DNA of 11,145 nucleotides from Candidatus Zhuqueibacterota bacterium RBG_16_48_16 (GCA_001771235.1 METF01000149.1:13937-25081), one strand, 5' to 3'. Positions 1 through 8,310 are shown, numbered from the stretch's first letter. The notes: generated from the letters alone by a model not told the origin. Made by a program: numbers and translations.

Positions 1-546
1 CAAGCGCGTCGTAAAGAGCGTGCCGATGTCAAAAGCAATACCATCTGCGGAAGAATGGTAAATATGTTCCTGAATGTACTTCATATTAAAACCAATCGAG
101 AATCGATCTGTCAAGCTGGCCGCATAGGCAAGACCGAATGCATAAGAGCCCACGTCAAACATTTCGCCTGTTCCTGTTGGAGAATATACGGTTGTTCGTT
201 CCATTTGGTCGGTTGTAAGAAACGTTGCATTTATTCCAATAGCACCCAGTCGTTGAATTGGCATCGCAAAACCCACATAATTGAATGTGATATCAGCGAT
301 CCAACGCATGTGGGTGAAATTTGCCTGATACTGGGAGAACCGGGCGATGCCCGCTGGATTCCAGAACATTGTCGTGGCGTCGTCGGCCATCGACACAAAA
401 GCACCTCCCATACTGACCGCACGCGCTCCCACGTCGATATTCAAAAAACTGGCCGCCGTAGTGCCCGCCTTAGTTACCTCGATAGCGGAAGCAGAGTTTA
501 AAAGCAGAAGCATTAAGAAAAGCCCTGTATATTTTGTGATCCTCAT
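1..546 (-). CDS. PorV/PorQ family outer-membrane protein, PorV-B (partial, 3' end beyond window)
   Basis: The frame is open from the ATG at 546 to the left edge (182 codons, no stop). It begins with a signal peptide (MRITKYTGLFLMLLLLNSASA, cut near residue 21). The mature N-terminus carries the PorV/PorQ signature: FLNIDVGARAVSMGGAF at about 34-50, then DDATTMFWNPAGIA at about 53-66. A later segment, DVGSYAFGLAYAASLTDRFS, closely parallels PorV-A in this window. The family comprises FadL-like outer-membrane beta-barrels. In Bacteroidetes PorV is the shuttle that takes type IX cargo from the translocon to the attachment complex, but many relatives have no known role. The start is supported by AGGAG at 554-558, 7 nt upstream. 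It follows the SP-B gene by 90 bp, as PorV-A follows SP-A. Family assignment is firm; the specific function is inferred. Confidence 0.9.
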   Translation of the reverse strand, partial: MRITKYTGLFLMLLLLNSASAIEVTKAGTTAASFLNIDVGARAVSMGGAFVSMADDATTMFWNPAGIARFSQYQANFTHMRWIADITFNYVGFAMPIQRLGAIGINATFLTTDQMERTTVYSPTGTGEMFDVGSYAFGLAYAASLTDRFSIGFNMKYIQEHIYHSSADGIAFDIGTLFTTRL

Positions 547-553
547 CTTTTAT

Positions 554-558
554 CTCCT
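554..558 (-). promoter_or_regulatory. Ribosome binding site of PorV-B
   Basis: AGGAG on the minus strand, 7 nt before the ATG at 546. It fixes the start of the partial PorV-B gene. Confidence 0.75.
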
Positions 559-636
559 CTAAAAATCCAAATCTGATTTATATTCATCTAACCGAAATAG
601 TCTGATGATCAGCGAGATTGGCCAATATTCTGTGCG

Positions 637-3600
637 CTATTTTATTACGGCAAACTTGCCCACCTTTTCACCGATATCCGGGGTTTCGATATGATAGATA
701 TAGAGGCCATAGGCAATATCAAGTTGATCTTTGGTCTGCATATTCCATATTTCAGTGCCATTCCAGATCGATTCATTATGATCCAGCTTTGCGATCATTT
801 GGCCTCGAACATTATAGATGGTTATCGTACACTGCGGTGGCAGATTGATAAAATGGAGTTCTCGCGGTCCGCGGCCGGTTAGAAAATTATTTTCCGGCTC
901 CCAGGCGTTGGCTACAATATAGGGGTTGGGGACAACGTAAATATTGTTCAAATCATATTCTGCTTCTTCTCTGTCGAAATGAGCGGAAATGGTTGAGAAT
1001 TGGTAGACATCATTTTTTAAAAATGGCTTATTGATGACAAGATTTAGAAAATCACCGCCGCGAGGAGATGTGCTTGTGGTATCCGTCGTTCGGCTGAGCG
1101 TAAGGCGCCAGGTGGCGATCAACGAATCATTCTCATTGCTTTCCAATAAGTAAATCTCATCTGAATACCTGGCGGCTTCGTCTGAATAGGCAGAGAAAAA
1201 GCCGTCCTCGCCATCCCTTTCTCGGAATGCAAAATCAATCTGTTTCTCTTCAGTTTGATTAAAAACCTTGAAATTCACCGCGACTTCGGGATAGTCTCGC
1301 GTGCCATCGTTAAAAGCCGTTGAAATATCCACACCTGCTTGATCATAAAATTCGAGGCGGTAGTCGCTCGATTTGGCAACGCCTTTTATCCGGGCATTGC
1401 GGAATGGAACAAAATTGAAAGGGTTAATATTATCACGGTTCCACTGGGAGAGATCGGTATTTAGACTTACGGTATTATTGAGTTCGTTGCTCAAGTACAA
1501 CCGAATCCCATTGATCGTTGGTAACAGTACGTCTGCAGTTGGAATAGCCTGCTTATTGAGCAACGTGTCCGGCTGCAGCGGTTTGGTGATATTGATTAAA
1601 GAAAAATTTTGCGTGGTTGGATATAAGCCGCTGCCCGCGTCGACAAGCATTTCCCCAAAAGTCACCTGATAAGTGGCTTCAATGGTTTTAAATTCATCTG
1701 CTATTTCGACCTGAACCTCGCCGGTGGCTGCTGAACTCTCCAACCATCTCCCTGAAATAGTCGGACCAACAAAACCGGCTGCAGGCGGTTCAGGGCGGAT
1801 TTGCACCACATTTGGACCTGTTACGACCGTTCCATCCGGTCGTATGGAAAGTACATAGGAACATTCACTCGGGGGCAAGCCACTTGCCAGGTCGCCATGA
1901 TCATAGGCCGTTACAGCGTAAAAATAATTAAAGCCATTTTTTGCGGTGTAATCAGTCCAGGTATGAACGATCCCGTTATCCGTCCCCAGGTCATAATAGA
2001 CACCTTTCACATCCAGCGGGAACTTGCCTTGAATGCCATTAACAAGATCGAATTGTGCAATCGGTTTGCGAAATGTCAGAGAGCCCCACATATCTGTAAT
2101 GCCTTTCATATCGCCCCATTCATCACTTGTTGAACGATAGATACGATAGCCTTCAAAATCCTTTCCTAGAACTGGATCCTCACTTTCCTCGGCAATGCTA
2201 TCCCAATAAAGGGTGACCTTATTATCGCCAGCTCGGGCAGTTAGAGTGGGAACAGCTGGCGCTTTTGCAAACTCATAGTTGTTTAGATACGCTTCATCTG
2301 CCCAATTTTTATTTCGTATTAAATCGTCCGGTTCCGGACCTTCGCCGAAGATTATGCCCAATGAGAACCTGTTGGTTTCTCCTGCTTGTAATGGAAAATA
2401 TCCCGATCCGAGCATGATATCAGTATTGCCAAATTGGCCTCGGGAATTGAAAATGCCGGGTAATACGGAACCCCATAAAATTTCATCTTCGTAAATCGGG
2501 TACAGATTCCAGGGGGTGAAAATATTAAAGGTCGTCAAACCGATCATGTCTGACTCGGAAATATCCAGGGCGTCAAAGTGTTTTTCACCTGGACTGGGTA
2601 CACCATCACCTTCACCAACATCGCCGGTAAATGGAACGCCATCGAGTCCGGTATCATCATTTTCAATATCCCAGTCACCATCGTTGTCGATGCCATCATC
2701 ACGACGTTCGTCAATTAATGGATTGTCCAAACCAGACCCTGTGAAATAATCAATGTACTTTTTGCCGGTGAATAACCAGACCGACCGTATGAATACGCCA
2801 TTTTCATCGGTCAGCTCACTCCCATTTGTTTCATCGATGATGCCGTTCAAGTTGTCATCAATCAGATTATTGGCGATTTCTTCGAGCGGCGTATTGGGTA
2901 AAAAAGTATAAACTTTATTCAAGTATACAATGTCGATTCCGTCGGCGTCCATTGTTTCGATGGTTCGTTCAAATGTTTGATAATTGATCTTGATGACTTG
3001 AGCCCCAATCTGATAGGTAATAGGTGCAAACATCGCTTCGGTAATTACCGGACCGGAACCATTTGCGCCGTCACCGTCATTGTCTATACCATCATACGGA
3101 TTTCCCGGCGTTTCAAAAAAACCGACTCCATACAGTCCGATTGGGCTGCCATCAAAACTGATCCAGTCCTGATCTGTGTGCCATCCCAGGTTTAAATCAA
3201 GATCAAACTCACCACCGTCATCATCACTCTCAAGCCACACACCGGCAGCAACAGTACTACCCATGTCGGGACCGGAAAGCATTCCGAAAACCATTTTATC
3301 ATGATTATGAGTGCCAATATTTTCAAAATCGTAAATCGAAAAAAGCACGTCTTCCACGAGAATATTGTTCCACTGCATTCCGCGCACATAACCGCGCACT
3401 CCCAAACCGCGTCTTGATGAATCCGTGGCATCAGGATAAAACGGGAATTCGTCGTTTAGATAATCATCCAATACAAAGTAACTCTCCTGATCTGCACTGA
3501 ATTGATTTTTTCCGAAATAACCATTCCACGAGCCTGGCCAGCCCGGATCCGCCTGATTCATTTTATCCGGCCAATATGCAGGCCATGTTCCACGCTTATG

Positions 3601-4044
3601 ACTCATGGCAACTTCTTGTAATTCATCATTGGCAAAACCCGGCAAAGGCGCAAGACTACGCCAGTTGCCAAATTCATCGACATCGGCAGATATCCCATCG
3701 CCTGAAACACCAACGCGACAACCATGCGTTTCAGACATGATATGCCGAACAACACCATTCATATCCACCACCTCAGCTCCAATAAATGGGATTAAATTGG
3801 TAATATAACCCAGTGAGCTGCCAACCGGCCAGTTTGTCTTAAAATCATCCGGATGGATTTCATATCGGCTTCCAATCATGCCGTCATTGTAAAACGGAGT
3901 CCGAATCTGATTGCCCTCGTAAATACCCCGATAGGAATAGTTCTGATCCCCATGAAGACCTTCCATGCCCTGGGCTGCCACCATAGTGGTCAAAAAGAAC
4001 GCAATCCAAAGAGTATGTATTATAAATTGCAGCCATTTGTTCAT
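637..4044 (-). CDS. Large secreted surface protein with FN3-like domain and C-terminal sorting-like domain (SP-B, 1135 aa)
   Basis: The start is the ATG at 4044, which has AAGGAG 6 nt upstream. An in-frame ATG at 4083 has no ribosome binding site and would put 13 polar residues before the signal peptide. Residues 1-24 are a signal peptide (cut near VAA/QG), with no lipobox. Residues 25-590 are an unrecognised, probably beta-rich region with Asp-rich loops GIDNDGDG (319-326), IDDNLNGIIDE (395-405) and GIDNDGDWD (451-459), which resemble calcium loops of thrombospondin type 3 repeats. Residues about 597-730 are a fibronectin-III-like domain (EGYRIYRS, NYFYAVTAYD). Residues 733-1031 are a further unrecognised segment. 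Residues 1034-1135 are a type IX-like C-terminal domain (YVVPNPY, TITIYNVRGQMIAKL, YGLYIYHIET, GKFAVIK). It lies between a TonB-dependent receptor and a PorV gene, so a surface-exposed partner of the receptor is likely. The ligand is unknown. Confidence 0.85.
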   Translation of the reverse strand: MNKWLQFIIHTLWIAFFLTTMVAAQGMEGLHGDQNYSYRGIYEGNQIRTPFYNDGMIGSRYEIHPDDFKTNWPVGSSLGYITNLIPFIGAEVVDMNGVVRHIMSETHGCRVGVSGDGISADVDEFGNWRSLAPLPGFANDELQEVAMSHKRGTWPAYWPDKMNQADPGWPGSWNGYFGKNQFSADQESYFVLDDYLNDEFPFYPDATDSSRRGLGVRGYVRGMQWNNILVEDVLFSIYDFENIGTHNHDKMVFGMLSGPDMGSTVAAGVWLESDDDGGEFDLDLNLGWHTDQDWISFDGSPIGLYGVGFFETPGNPYDGIDNDGDGANGSGPVITEAMFAPITYQIGAQVIKINYQTFERTIETMDADGIDIVYLNKVYTFLPNTPLEEIANNLIDDNLNGIIDETNGSELTDENGVFIRSVWLFTGKKYIDYFTGSGLDNPLIDERRDDGIDNDGDWDIENDDTGLDGVPFTGDVGEGDGVPSPGEKHFDALDISESDMIGLTTFNIFTPWNLYPIYEDEILWGSVLPGIFNSRGQFGNTDIMLGSGYFPLQAGETNRFSLGIIFGEGPEPDDLIRNKNWADEAYLNNYEFAKAPAVPTLTARAGDNKVTLYWDSIAEESEDPVLGKDFEGYRIYRSTSDEWGDMKGITDMWGSLTFRKPIAQFDLVNGIQGKFPLDVKGVYYDLGTDNGIVHTWTDYTAKNGFNYFYAVTAYDHGDLASGLPPSECSYVLSIRPDGTVVTGPNVVQIRPEPPAAGFVGPTISGRWLESSAATGEVQVEIADEFKTIEATYQVTFGEMLVDAGSGLYPTTQNFSLINITKPLQPDTLLNKQAIPTADVLLPTINGIRLYLSNELNNTVSLNTDLSQWNRDNINPFNFVPFRNARIKGVAKSSDYRLEFYDQAGVDISTAFNDGTRDYPEVAVNFKVFNQTEEKQIDFAFRERDGEDGFFSAYSDEAARYSDEIYLLESNENDSLIATWRLTLSRTTDTTSTSPRGGDFLNLVINKPFLKNDVYQFSTISAHFDREEAEYDLNNIYVVPNPYIVANAWEPENNFLTGRGPRELHFINLPPQCTITIYNVRGQMIAKLDHNESIWNGTEIWNMQTKDQLDIAYGLYIYHIETPDIGEKVGKFAVIK
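640..951 (-). other. C-terminal sorting-like (type IX/FlgD-like) domain of SP-B
   Basis: Residues 1032-1135 of SP-B. It opens with VVPNPY, the counterpart of the YPNPF motif that begins many type A sorting domains, and ends with GLYIYHIE and GKFAVIK, the counterpart of the usual GxYxxxL and KxxLxK ending. SP-A ends with the same pattern. In Bacteroidetes such domains direct cargo to the type IX system. Whether this host uses them the same way is not shown here. Confidence 0.75.
1849..2262 (-). other. Fibronectin-III-like domain of SP-B
   Basis: Residues about 595-732 of SP-B. VPTLTARAGDNKVTLYWD forms the first strands, followed by DFEGYRIYRS and FNYFYAVTAYDHGD. This is the FN3 pattern common in secreted proteins of these phyla, with an insert of roughly 40 residues between the RIYRS strand and the later strands. 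Confidence 0.75.
2584..3096 (-). other. Asp-rich calcium-loop-like motifs in SP-B
   Basis: Three stretches with the D-x-D-x-D-G pattern lie between residues 317 and 487 of SP-B: YDGIDNDGDG, NLIDDNLNGIIDE and DDGIDNDGDWD, the last followed by another acidic stretch reaching GEGDG. They resemble loops of thrombospondin type 3 or dockerin-like calcium sites. Calcium binding is inferred from the pattern only. SP-A has no equivalent cluster. Confidence 0.6.
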
Positions 4045-4050
4045 GTTTTG

Positions 4051-4056
4051 CTCCTT
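4051..4056 (-). promoter_or_regulatory. Ribosome binding site of SP-B
   Basis: AAGGAG on the minus strand, 6 nt before the ATG at 4044. It decides the start in favour of 4044 over the in-frame ATG at 4083, which has no such site. Confidence 0.85.
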
Positions 4057-4113
4057 ATAAATTTTTGAATTGAAGTGAACCATAATTCTGATTAATGAAT
4101 GCTATTCGGATTG

Positions 4114-4145
4114 CAGTGAGCAGCTTCATCGTATGCTGCTCGCTG
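4114..4145 (-). terminator. Stem-loop between TBDR-B and SP-B
   Basis: CAGTGAGCAGC at 4114-4124 and GCTGCTCGCTG at 4135-4145 form an 11-bp stem with one non-Watson-Crick position around a 10-nt loop. It begins 16 nt after the TBDR-B stop codon. No T-run follows on the minus strand, so it is not a classical intrinsic terminator. A role in mRNA 3'-end protection or partial attenuation between receptor and partner gene is equally possible. The structure is visible in the sequence; the role is inferred. Confidence 0.6.
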
Positions 4146-4161
4146 AAATGCAATTTATAAT

Positions 4162-7134
4162 TTAAAAACCTACTGCAACGCCAACTTGAATCTGACGTGG
4201 TGCAATATAAAAATCAGGACGCGTGTATAAATCTTCTGCTGTACCAATTCTGGCCCGTACAGGCGCAATTGATTCCAGGCGTGGATTGGTCGTATAGGTA
4301 GCGGAACCTGTATCGGTATACACATTCACTTCCTGCCGTTGATCAAAAAGATTGTACACATAGGCAAATAATGTAATGTTAAAGTTATTGTAACGAACCA
4401 TTTTCGTAAAATAGAGATCGTAGCTGTGAATACTGGGTTTACGTGCGCTATTCTGCGTGAATCCTGTATAGTTGGTTGACCCAACTGCCTCAGAAATAGC
4501 GAACACAGGTGTGTAGGGAGTTCCTGTATTATAGCGGGCAACAAACGTTGCGGTCCAACCATAAAACCGGGTAAGTAATTGAGCGTTGAAGGTATGACGC
4601 TGATCCCAATTCAGTGGAATCAGGTTCAGTCTGGGTTCTTCATTGTTTTGCATGGAATAGAATGCATCGGTTGGATTGGAGTAGGTTCCCTCAGCAACTT
4701 GATATGCATAATCAATCCGGGCGCCAAAAGTATCGATCAGTCGTTTTTCCAATTGCACGTTAAAACCACGTACATTGGAATAGTCTTTATTTTCATAAGT
4801 TACATAAGTAACTGAAGAAAGGACTGTTTTTTGAACAGCACTTGTGCCGATCCAGTCGCGGATATCTCGGTAAAATACTGTGACATCTAATCCAATATCA
4901 TTACCCAATTGTTGGGAAAGACCAACTTCATACTGGACTGTTTTTTGTGCATCCAGATTGGCATTTCCCAAGATGTTATTACTTCCACTTCTCAGTCTGA
5001 AATCAGGAACGCTATAGAGAAATCCAAATTCAGGAATCTGGAAAAAATGTCCGTATGAAAAGTGAATCACACCCTTATCTGTAATGGGGTAGGCGAGACC
5101 CAGTCGTGGACTCAACTGTGTTTTAGGATCATTCTTTTTGTGCATGAATGCCCGGCGTTCTTCCGGTGTATATTCTTCAAGGTTTTCTTCGTATGCCTCA
5201 CGTTCAGCGTAGCTAAGGTCGTCAGGTGGATCAATCCAATCTTTATATTTATTTTCCGGACGCATTGGCGAATAAATGTTGGGATCGGTCGGATCGGCTG
5301 GGACAACGCTGTTTGCATCAAAATAGTCGAATCGTAATCCAAGGTTCACGATTAAATCGTGGAACTCCATTTTATCCTGAATGTAAGCGGATGCCTCCCG
5401 TGGTTTACGGGTGTATTTGTCATGATATATCGTTGAAATATCGGGGATGGATGGCGCAAATGGTTCGATGGTGTTGCCGTTTTCATCAGTCTTTGCCTGA
5501 AGGGTGAAATTGTCCAGCTTGAGTGTGGATAACCGAATATCACTGCCAAATTTAATCTGATGCTGCGCGTTTATTTGGCTGACAAAGTCAAATTTCCCAA
5601 CCCAGTAAGCGGTACTGCGGTATCCGTGAAATATATCAGTGCCGCCACGCAGAAAACTGAACTGTGCCGGTGCGGTCAATGAATCCGGGTGTATGTAACC
5701 TGCAGCATCGTTCGGATCAACAAAGTATAGATAAGCCCATTGATTGACCTGGGCATTACGTAGAATGGCCTGGCCTTCTTCGGTTCGAAGGTCCGCTGTG
5801 CTCACACGGCCTGAATCATCGGTAATTGTCGCCAGCCAATGAGGTGTTTTAAGTGGATCTTCGTACAGGTAGCTTTGGCTTTCATTATAGAAACGATTTA
5901 CCCTGATCTCAAAAAACGTTACCGGTGAGATCACCTGGTTTAATGAAAAAATATGAGTGCTGGAATTGCCAATTGATTTTGGTCGCCCGGTAGGCATGTA
6001 TTTGAAATTGAGCGAATAGCTACGATCGCGGTTCCACTCATTCCAGAACATGTTGTAACCGATTTTGGTATTGCTAAATGGAGTCCAGTTTATTTTGCCT
6101 TGAATACTCGTTCTTTCATAGGGATTGAGTGACAAAAGTGAACTATCGCCTGGAAGGTTTTGTGGGGTAAACCAGTTTCTTCCATAGAAATATCCTTCAT
6201 CTGAAAAATAACGAGCATTGGTGAAAAATGATAATTTGCCTTCTGTAAAAGGAATTGGTCCGCTTAAAGTACCTTCTATATTATATGAAGGATTCAATTT
6301 TTTAAGCGGATTTGAAGACGACGACGTCTCTACCAGGGAGCCGTCTTCTGTTTCATTCACTTCAACCCAATCAAGGACATTGTATATATCAGCAGTTGAA
6401 ATGTAATCGCCAATATATGTTCGAAGCTGTCCCGAATACTTGGTGCCACCTTCTTTGGTAATGATGTTTACAATACCCGACATAGCCTGACCATATTCAG
6501 CGTTAAATGTACCGCTCACCACCTGTAATTCCTGAATTGATGAATTTTCAACGGTGATTCCCTGTCCACCTGTAAAAACATCGGTGGTGGATACACCATC
6601 CACCCAGTACGCGACTTCACCCGAGCGTCCACCACGAATGTGGATGCCGCCATAGTCAATCACGCCAGCCTGCAGCGAGAGCAAACTGCCTACGCTTTGT
6701 GTCGGGAGTAACTCAATTTCATCGGCGCCAACCGAGGATAGTGAAGCAGTCATATCCATTTGTACTAAAGGTCGTTCAGCGACAATTGTTACAGCTTCGC
6801 CGGCATCGAGCACAGTCGGTTCCATGACAACATCGATCTTGGTTGTTAAATCGATAAGAACACGTACATTCTCAACAATATAATCCTTATAGCCCATCAT
6901 CGATATTTTTAAAGTGTAAATACCGACTGGAATGTTAAGAATGGTATAGTCCCCCCTCATATCTGACGCAGCGCCTAAATAAGTATGTAATATCGTAATA
7001 TTAGCCCCAGGTAAAGGTTCTTCAGATTCAGAATCTTGCACATGTCCTGCAATTTTCCCAGTCGTCCCCGAATATGTACTCATGGGCACTATAAGCACAA
7101 TTAATAACAATAAAAATAGCCGAAGACATTTCAT
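4162..7134 (-). CDS. TonB-dependent outer-membrane receptor with carboxypeptidase-regulatory-like N-terminal domain (TBDR-B, 990 aa)
   Basis: Outer-membrane receptor expected to import a ligand using energy passed on by TonB. Residues 1-22 are a signal peptide. Residues about 25-106 are a carboxypeptidase D regulatory-like domain (GKIAGHVQD, LPGANITI, GDYTILNIPVGIYTL), as in SusC-type receptors. EAVTIVAE at 113-120 is a plausible TonB box. The plug spans about 125-230, with IHIRGGRSGEVAYWVDG (164-180) and NAEYGQAMSGIVNIITKEGG (211-230). The rest is a beta-barrel of roughly 750 residues ending in VGVAVGF, with the terminal aromatic residue expected of outer-membrane barrels. The length is normal for the family. 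The start at 7134 has AAGGAG 8 nt upstream. It follows PorV-A by 104 bp and precedes SP-B by 117 bp. No metal, siderophore or glycan specificity can be read from the sequence. Confidence 0.93.
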   Translation of the reverse strand: MKCLRLFLLLLIVLIVPMSTYSGTTGKIAGHVQDSESEEPLPGANITILHTYLGAASDMRGDYTILNIPVGIYTLKISMMGYKDYIVENVRVLIDLTTKIDVVMEPTVLDAGEAVTIVAERPLVQMDMTASLSSVGADEIELLPTQSVGSLLSLQAGVIDYGGIHIRGGRSGEVAYWVDGVSTTDVFTGGQGITVENSSIQELQVVSGTFNAEYGQAMSGIVNIITKEGGTKYSGQLRTYIGDYISTADIYNVLDWVEVNETEDGSLVETSSSSNPLKKLNPSYNIEGTLSGPIPFTEGKLSFFTNARYFSDEGYFYGRNWFTPQNLPGDSSLLSLNPYERTSIQGKINWTPFSNTKIGYNMFWNEWNRDRSYSLNFKYMPTGRPKSIGNSSTHIFSLNQVISPVTFFEIRVNRFYNESQSYLYEDPLKTPHWLATITDDSGRVSTADLRTEEGQAILRNAQVNQWAYLYFVDPNDAAGYIHPDSLTAPAQFSFLRGGTDIFHGYRSTAYWVGKFDFVSQINAQHQIKFGSDIRLSTLKLDNFTLQAKTDENGNTIEPFAPSIPDISTIYHDKYTRKPREASAYIQDKMEFHDLIVNLGLRFDYFDANSVVPADPTDPNIYSPMRPENKYKDWIDPPDDLSYAEREAYEENLEEYTPEERRAFMHKKNDPKTQLSPRLGLAYPITDKGVIHFSYGHFFQIPEFGFLYSVPDFRLRSGSNNILGNANLDAQKTVQYEVGLSQQLGNDIGLDVTVFYRDIRDWIGTSAVQKTVLSSVTYVTYENKDYSNVRGFNVQLEKRLIDTFGARIDYAYQVAEGTYSNPTDAFYSMQNNEEPRLNLIPLNWDQRHTFNAQLLTRFYGWTATFVARYNTGTPYTPVFAISEAVGSTNYTGFTQNSARKPSIHSYDLYFTKMVRYNNFNITLFAYVYNLFDQRQEVNVYTDTGSATYTTNPRLESIAPVRARIGTAEDLYTRPDFYIAPRQIQVGVAVGF

Positions 7135-7142
7135 ATTAACAT

Positions 7143-7148
7143 CTCCTT
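7143..7148 (-). promoter_or_regulatory. Ribosome binding site of TBDR-B
   Basis: AAGGAG on the minus strand, 8 nt before the ATG at 7134. Confidence 0.8.
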
Positions 7149-7168
7149 GGTTCTTTAGTTATAAAGTT

Positions 7169-7174
7169 ATTATA
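7169..7174 (-). promoter_or_regulatory. Candidate -10 box upstream of TBDR-B
   Basis: A perfect TATAAT on the minus strand, 34 nt upstream of the TBDR-B start, in the 104-bp gap after PorV-A. The hexamer 17 nt further upstream (TAAAAT) is a poor match to a sigma-70 -35 box, and the region is AT-rich, so chance is possible. If real, the second module has its own promoter. Confidence 0.4.
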
Positions 7175-7238
7175 GCTCAGCGATGCTACATATTTTAAAT
7201 GAAAAAACACAAATACTAAATAAATGTTACATTCATTT

Positions 7239-8243
7239 CTAAAATGAAATTCCAAAAGAAAATCGGGATACCGTCTCAAATATGCCCAGGTCACTATAGG
7301 CATAGTCTAACTTTATGTTCATTCCGGCGATGGTCTGCTTCAGGCCAACTCCGGCAGAAAAGCCTTCCTCATCATAATTGAATTTGTAGCCGGATCTGAG
7401 TGCAATCATGCCGTTGTACCAGTATTCGCCTCCGACATGAATTCTTTCAGTGTAGTCACGTGGATGAAGAGCATCGATGGATATGAGAAGAGGGTCATTG
7501 TGCTCACCCATCAATACATCCAGTATGTCCATTGCTGCGCCAACTTTAAATGTGAGAGGCAACTGGAACGCCTCCTCCTGGTATTTAAACTGCTCGGAAA
7601 AATTATTGACGCTCATACCTATCCTTAAGCTTTGAAATCCGGGATAAAAAATAGTGCCAAAGTCAAAGGCAAATCCGGAGACTTTGTTCTCTACTTCAGG
7701 CCCGAGTTTATCATTAACCATGGTCAAGACGTTACTGCCCAGATTCTGGCCGGCGTATTTGACCTGGCCGCCGACTGAGAATTTATCTGTCAAGGATTTG
7801 GCATAGCTGAGACCGACGGCATAGGCCCCAACATCGACCATACCCGTTTTTTCGTAGCCCTTTTCATTTGTGGCAAAGACGGTGCCGATGATGTCATTGC
7901 CATAGTCTGCGGCGACAACACTCGCGCCCACGGTGCCCCAGTTGCCGAGATCTGCCGCAAGTCCTGCGGCATCATAAGTGATGCCGGCAAACCACTCGGT
8001 TCGACTGGCAAAAAAATCAAGCTTGCTTTGCATGAGGGCCATACCTGCCGGATTATAGAACATGGCGCTAGCATCATTCCCCGGCATTGTATATGCCCCG
8101 CCCATGGCGGCCGCTCGAGCCGAAACATCGATTTTCAGGAACTGCAAGCCGGTTTGAGCAACCTTTTTTATGGCTGAACGGGCAGGGACTGTAAAGATAG
8201 TAGTGCAAAAAACAACTACTAACAGTATGGTTAATTTTTTCAT
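7239..8243 (-). CDS. PorV/PorQ family outer-membrane protein (PorV-A, 334 aa, complete)
   Basis: Complete member of the PorV/PorQ family of FadL-like outer-membrane beta-barrels. Residues 1-23 are a signal peptide (MKKLTILLVVVFCTTIFTVP, cut near ARS/A). The family signature follows: LQFLKIDVSARAAAMGGAY at 33-51 and GNDASAMFYNPAGMAL at 55-70. The middle holds VDVGAYAVGLSYAKSLTDKFSVG, and the protein ends in SRFSFGISF, a terminal beta-signal with Phe. The length is in the usual range. PorV is the cargo shuttle of the type IX system and PorQ acts with PorZ, but many paralogues exist without a tested role. The start at 8243 has AAGGAG 10 nt upstream. It lies 180 bp after SP-A, which has a sorting-like C-terminus, so SP-A is a reasonable guess for its client. 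Confidence 0.92.
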   Translation of the reverse strand: MKKLTILLVVVFCTTIFTVPARSAIKKVAQTGLQFLKIDVSARAAAMGGAYTMPGNDASAMFYNPAGMALMQSKLDFFASRTEWFAGITYDAAGLAADLGNWGTVGASVVAADYGNDIIGTVFATNEKGYEKTGMVDVGAYAVGLSYAKSLTDKFSVGGQVKYAGQNLGSNVLTMVNDKLGPEVENKVSGFAFDFGTIFYPGFQSLRIGMSVNNFSEQFKYQEEAFQLPLTFKVGAAMDILDVLMGEHNDPLLISIDALHPRDYTERIHVGGEYWYNGMIALRSGYKFNYDEEGFSAGVGLKQTIAGMNIKLDYAYSDLGIFETVSRFSFGISF

Positions 8244-8253
8244 AGTAATTTCA

Positions 8254-8259
8254 CTCCTT
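8254..8259 (-). promoter_or_regulatory. Ribosome binding site of PorV-A
   Basis: AAGGAG on the minus strand, 10 nt before the ATG at 8243. The spacer is slightly long, but the ATG leads directly into a signal peptide. Confidence 0.75.
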
Positions 8260-8310
8260 ATTTATCCCGGACGCTTGTCTCTTCCTGGTGACACGGTCTG
8301 GCGAGTCCTT

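Noticed and set aside
55..501. Plus-strand open frame of 148 codons
   Set aside because: It lies opposite the PorV-B coding frame, which has a signal peptide and family motifs; the plus-strand translation is Cys/His/Arg-rich without any domain.
602..626. Short palindromes (CTGATGATCAG at 602-612, ATTGGCCAAT at 617-626) between SP-B and PorV-B
   Set aside because: Both are short and lack any further support; no terminator T-run or recognisable operator context could be assigned.
4045..4083. Upstream in-frame ATG of SP-B at 4083
   Set aside because: No ribosome binding site before it, whereas the ATG at 4044 has AAGGAG and leads directly into the signal peptide.
7199..7238. Possible terminator after PorV-A (AAATG/CATTT pairing followed by a T-run on the minus strand)
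   Set aside because: The stem is only about 5 A/T-rich base pairs in an AT-rich region, too weak to support a call.
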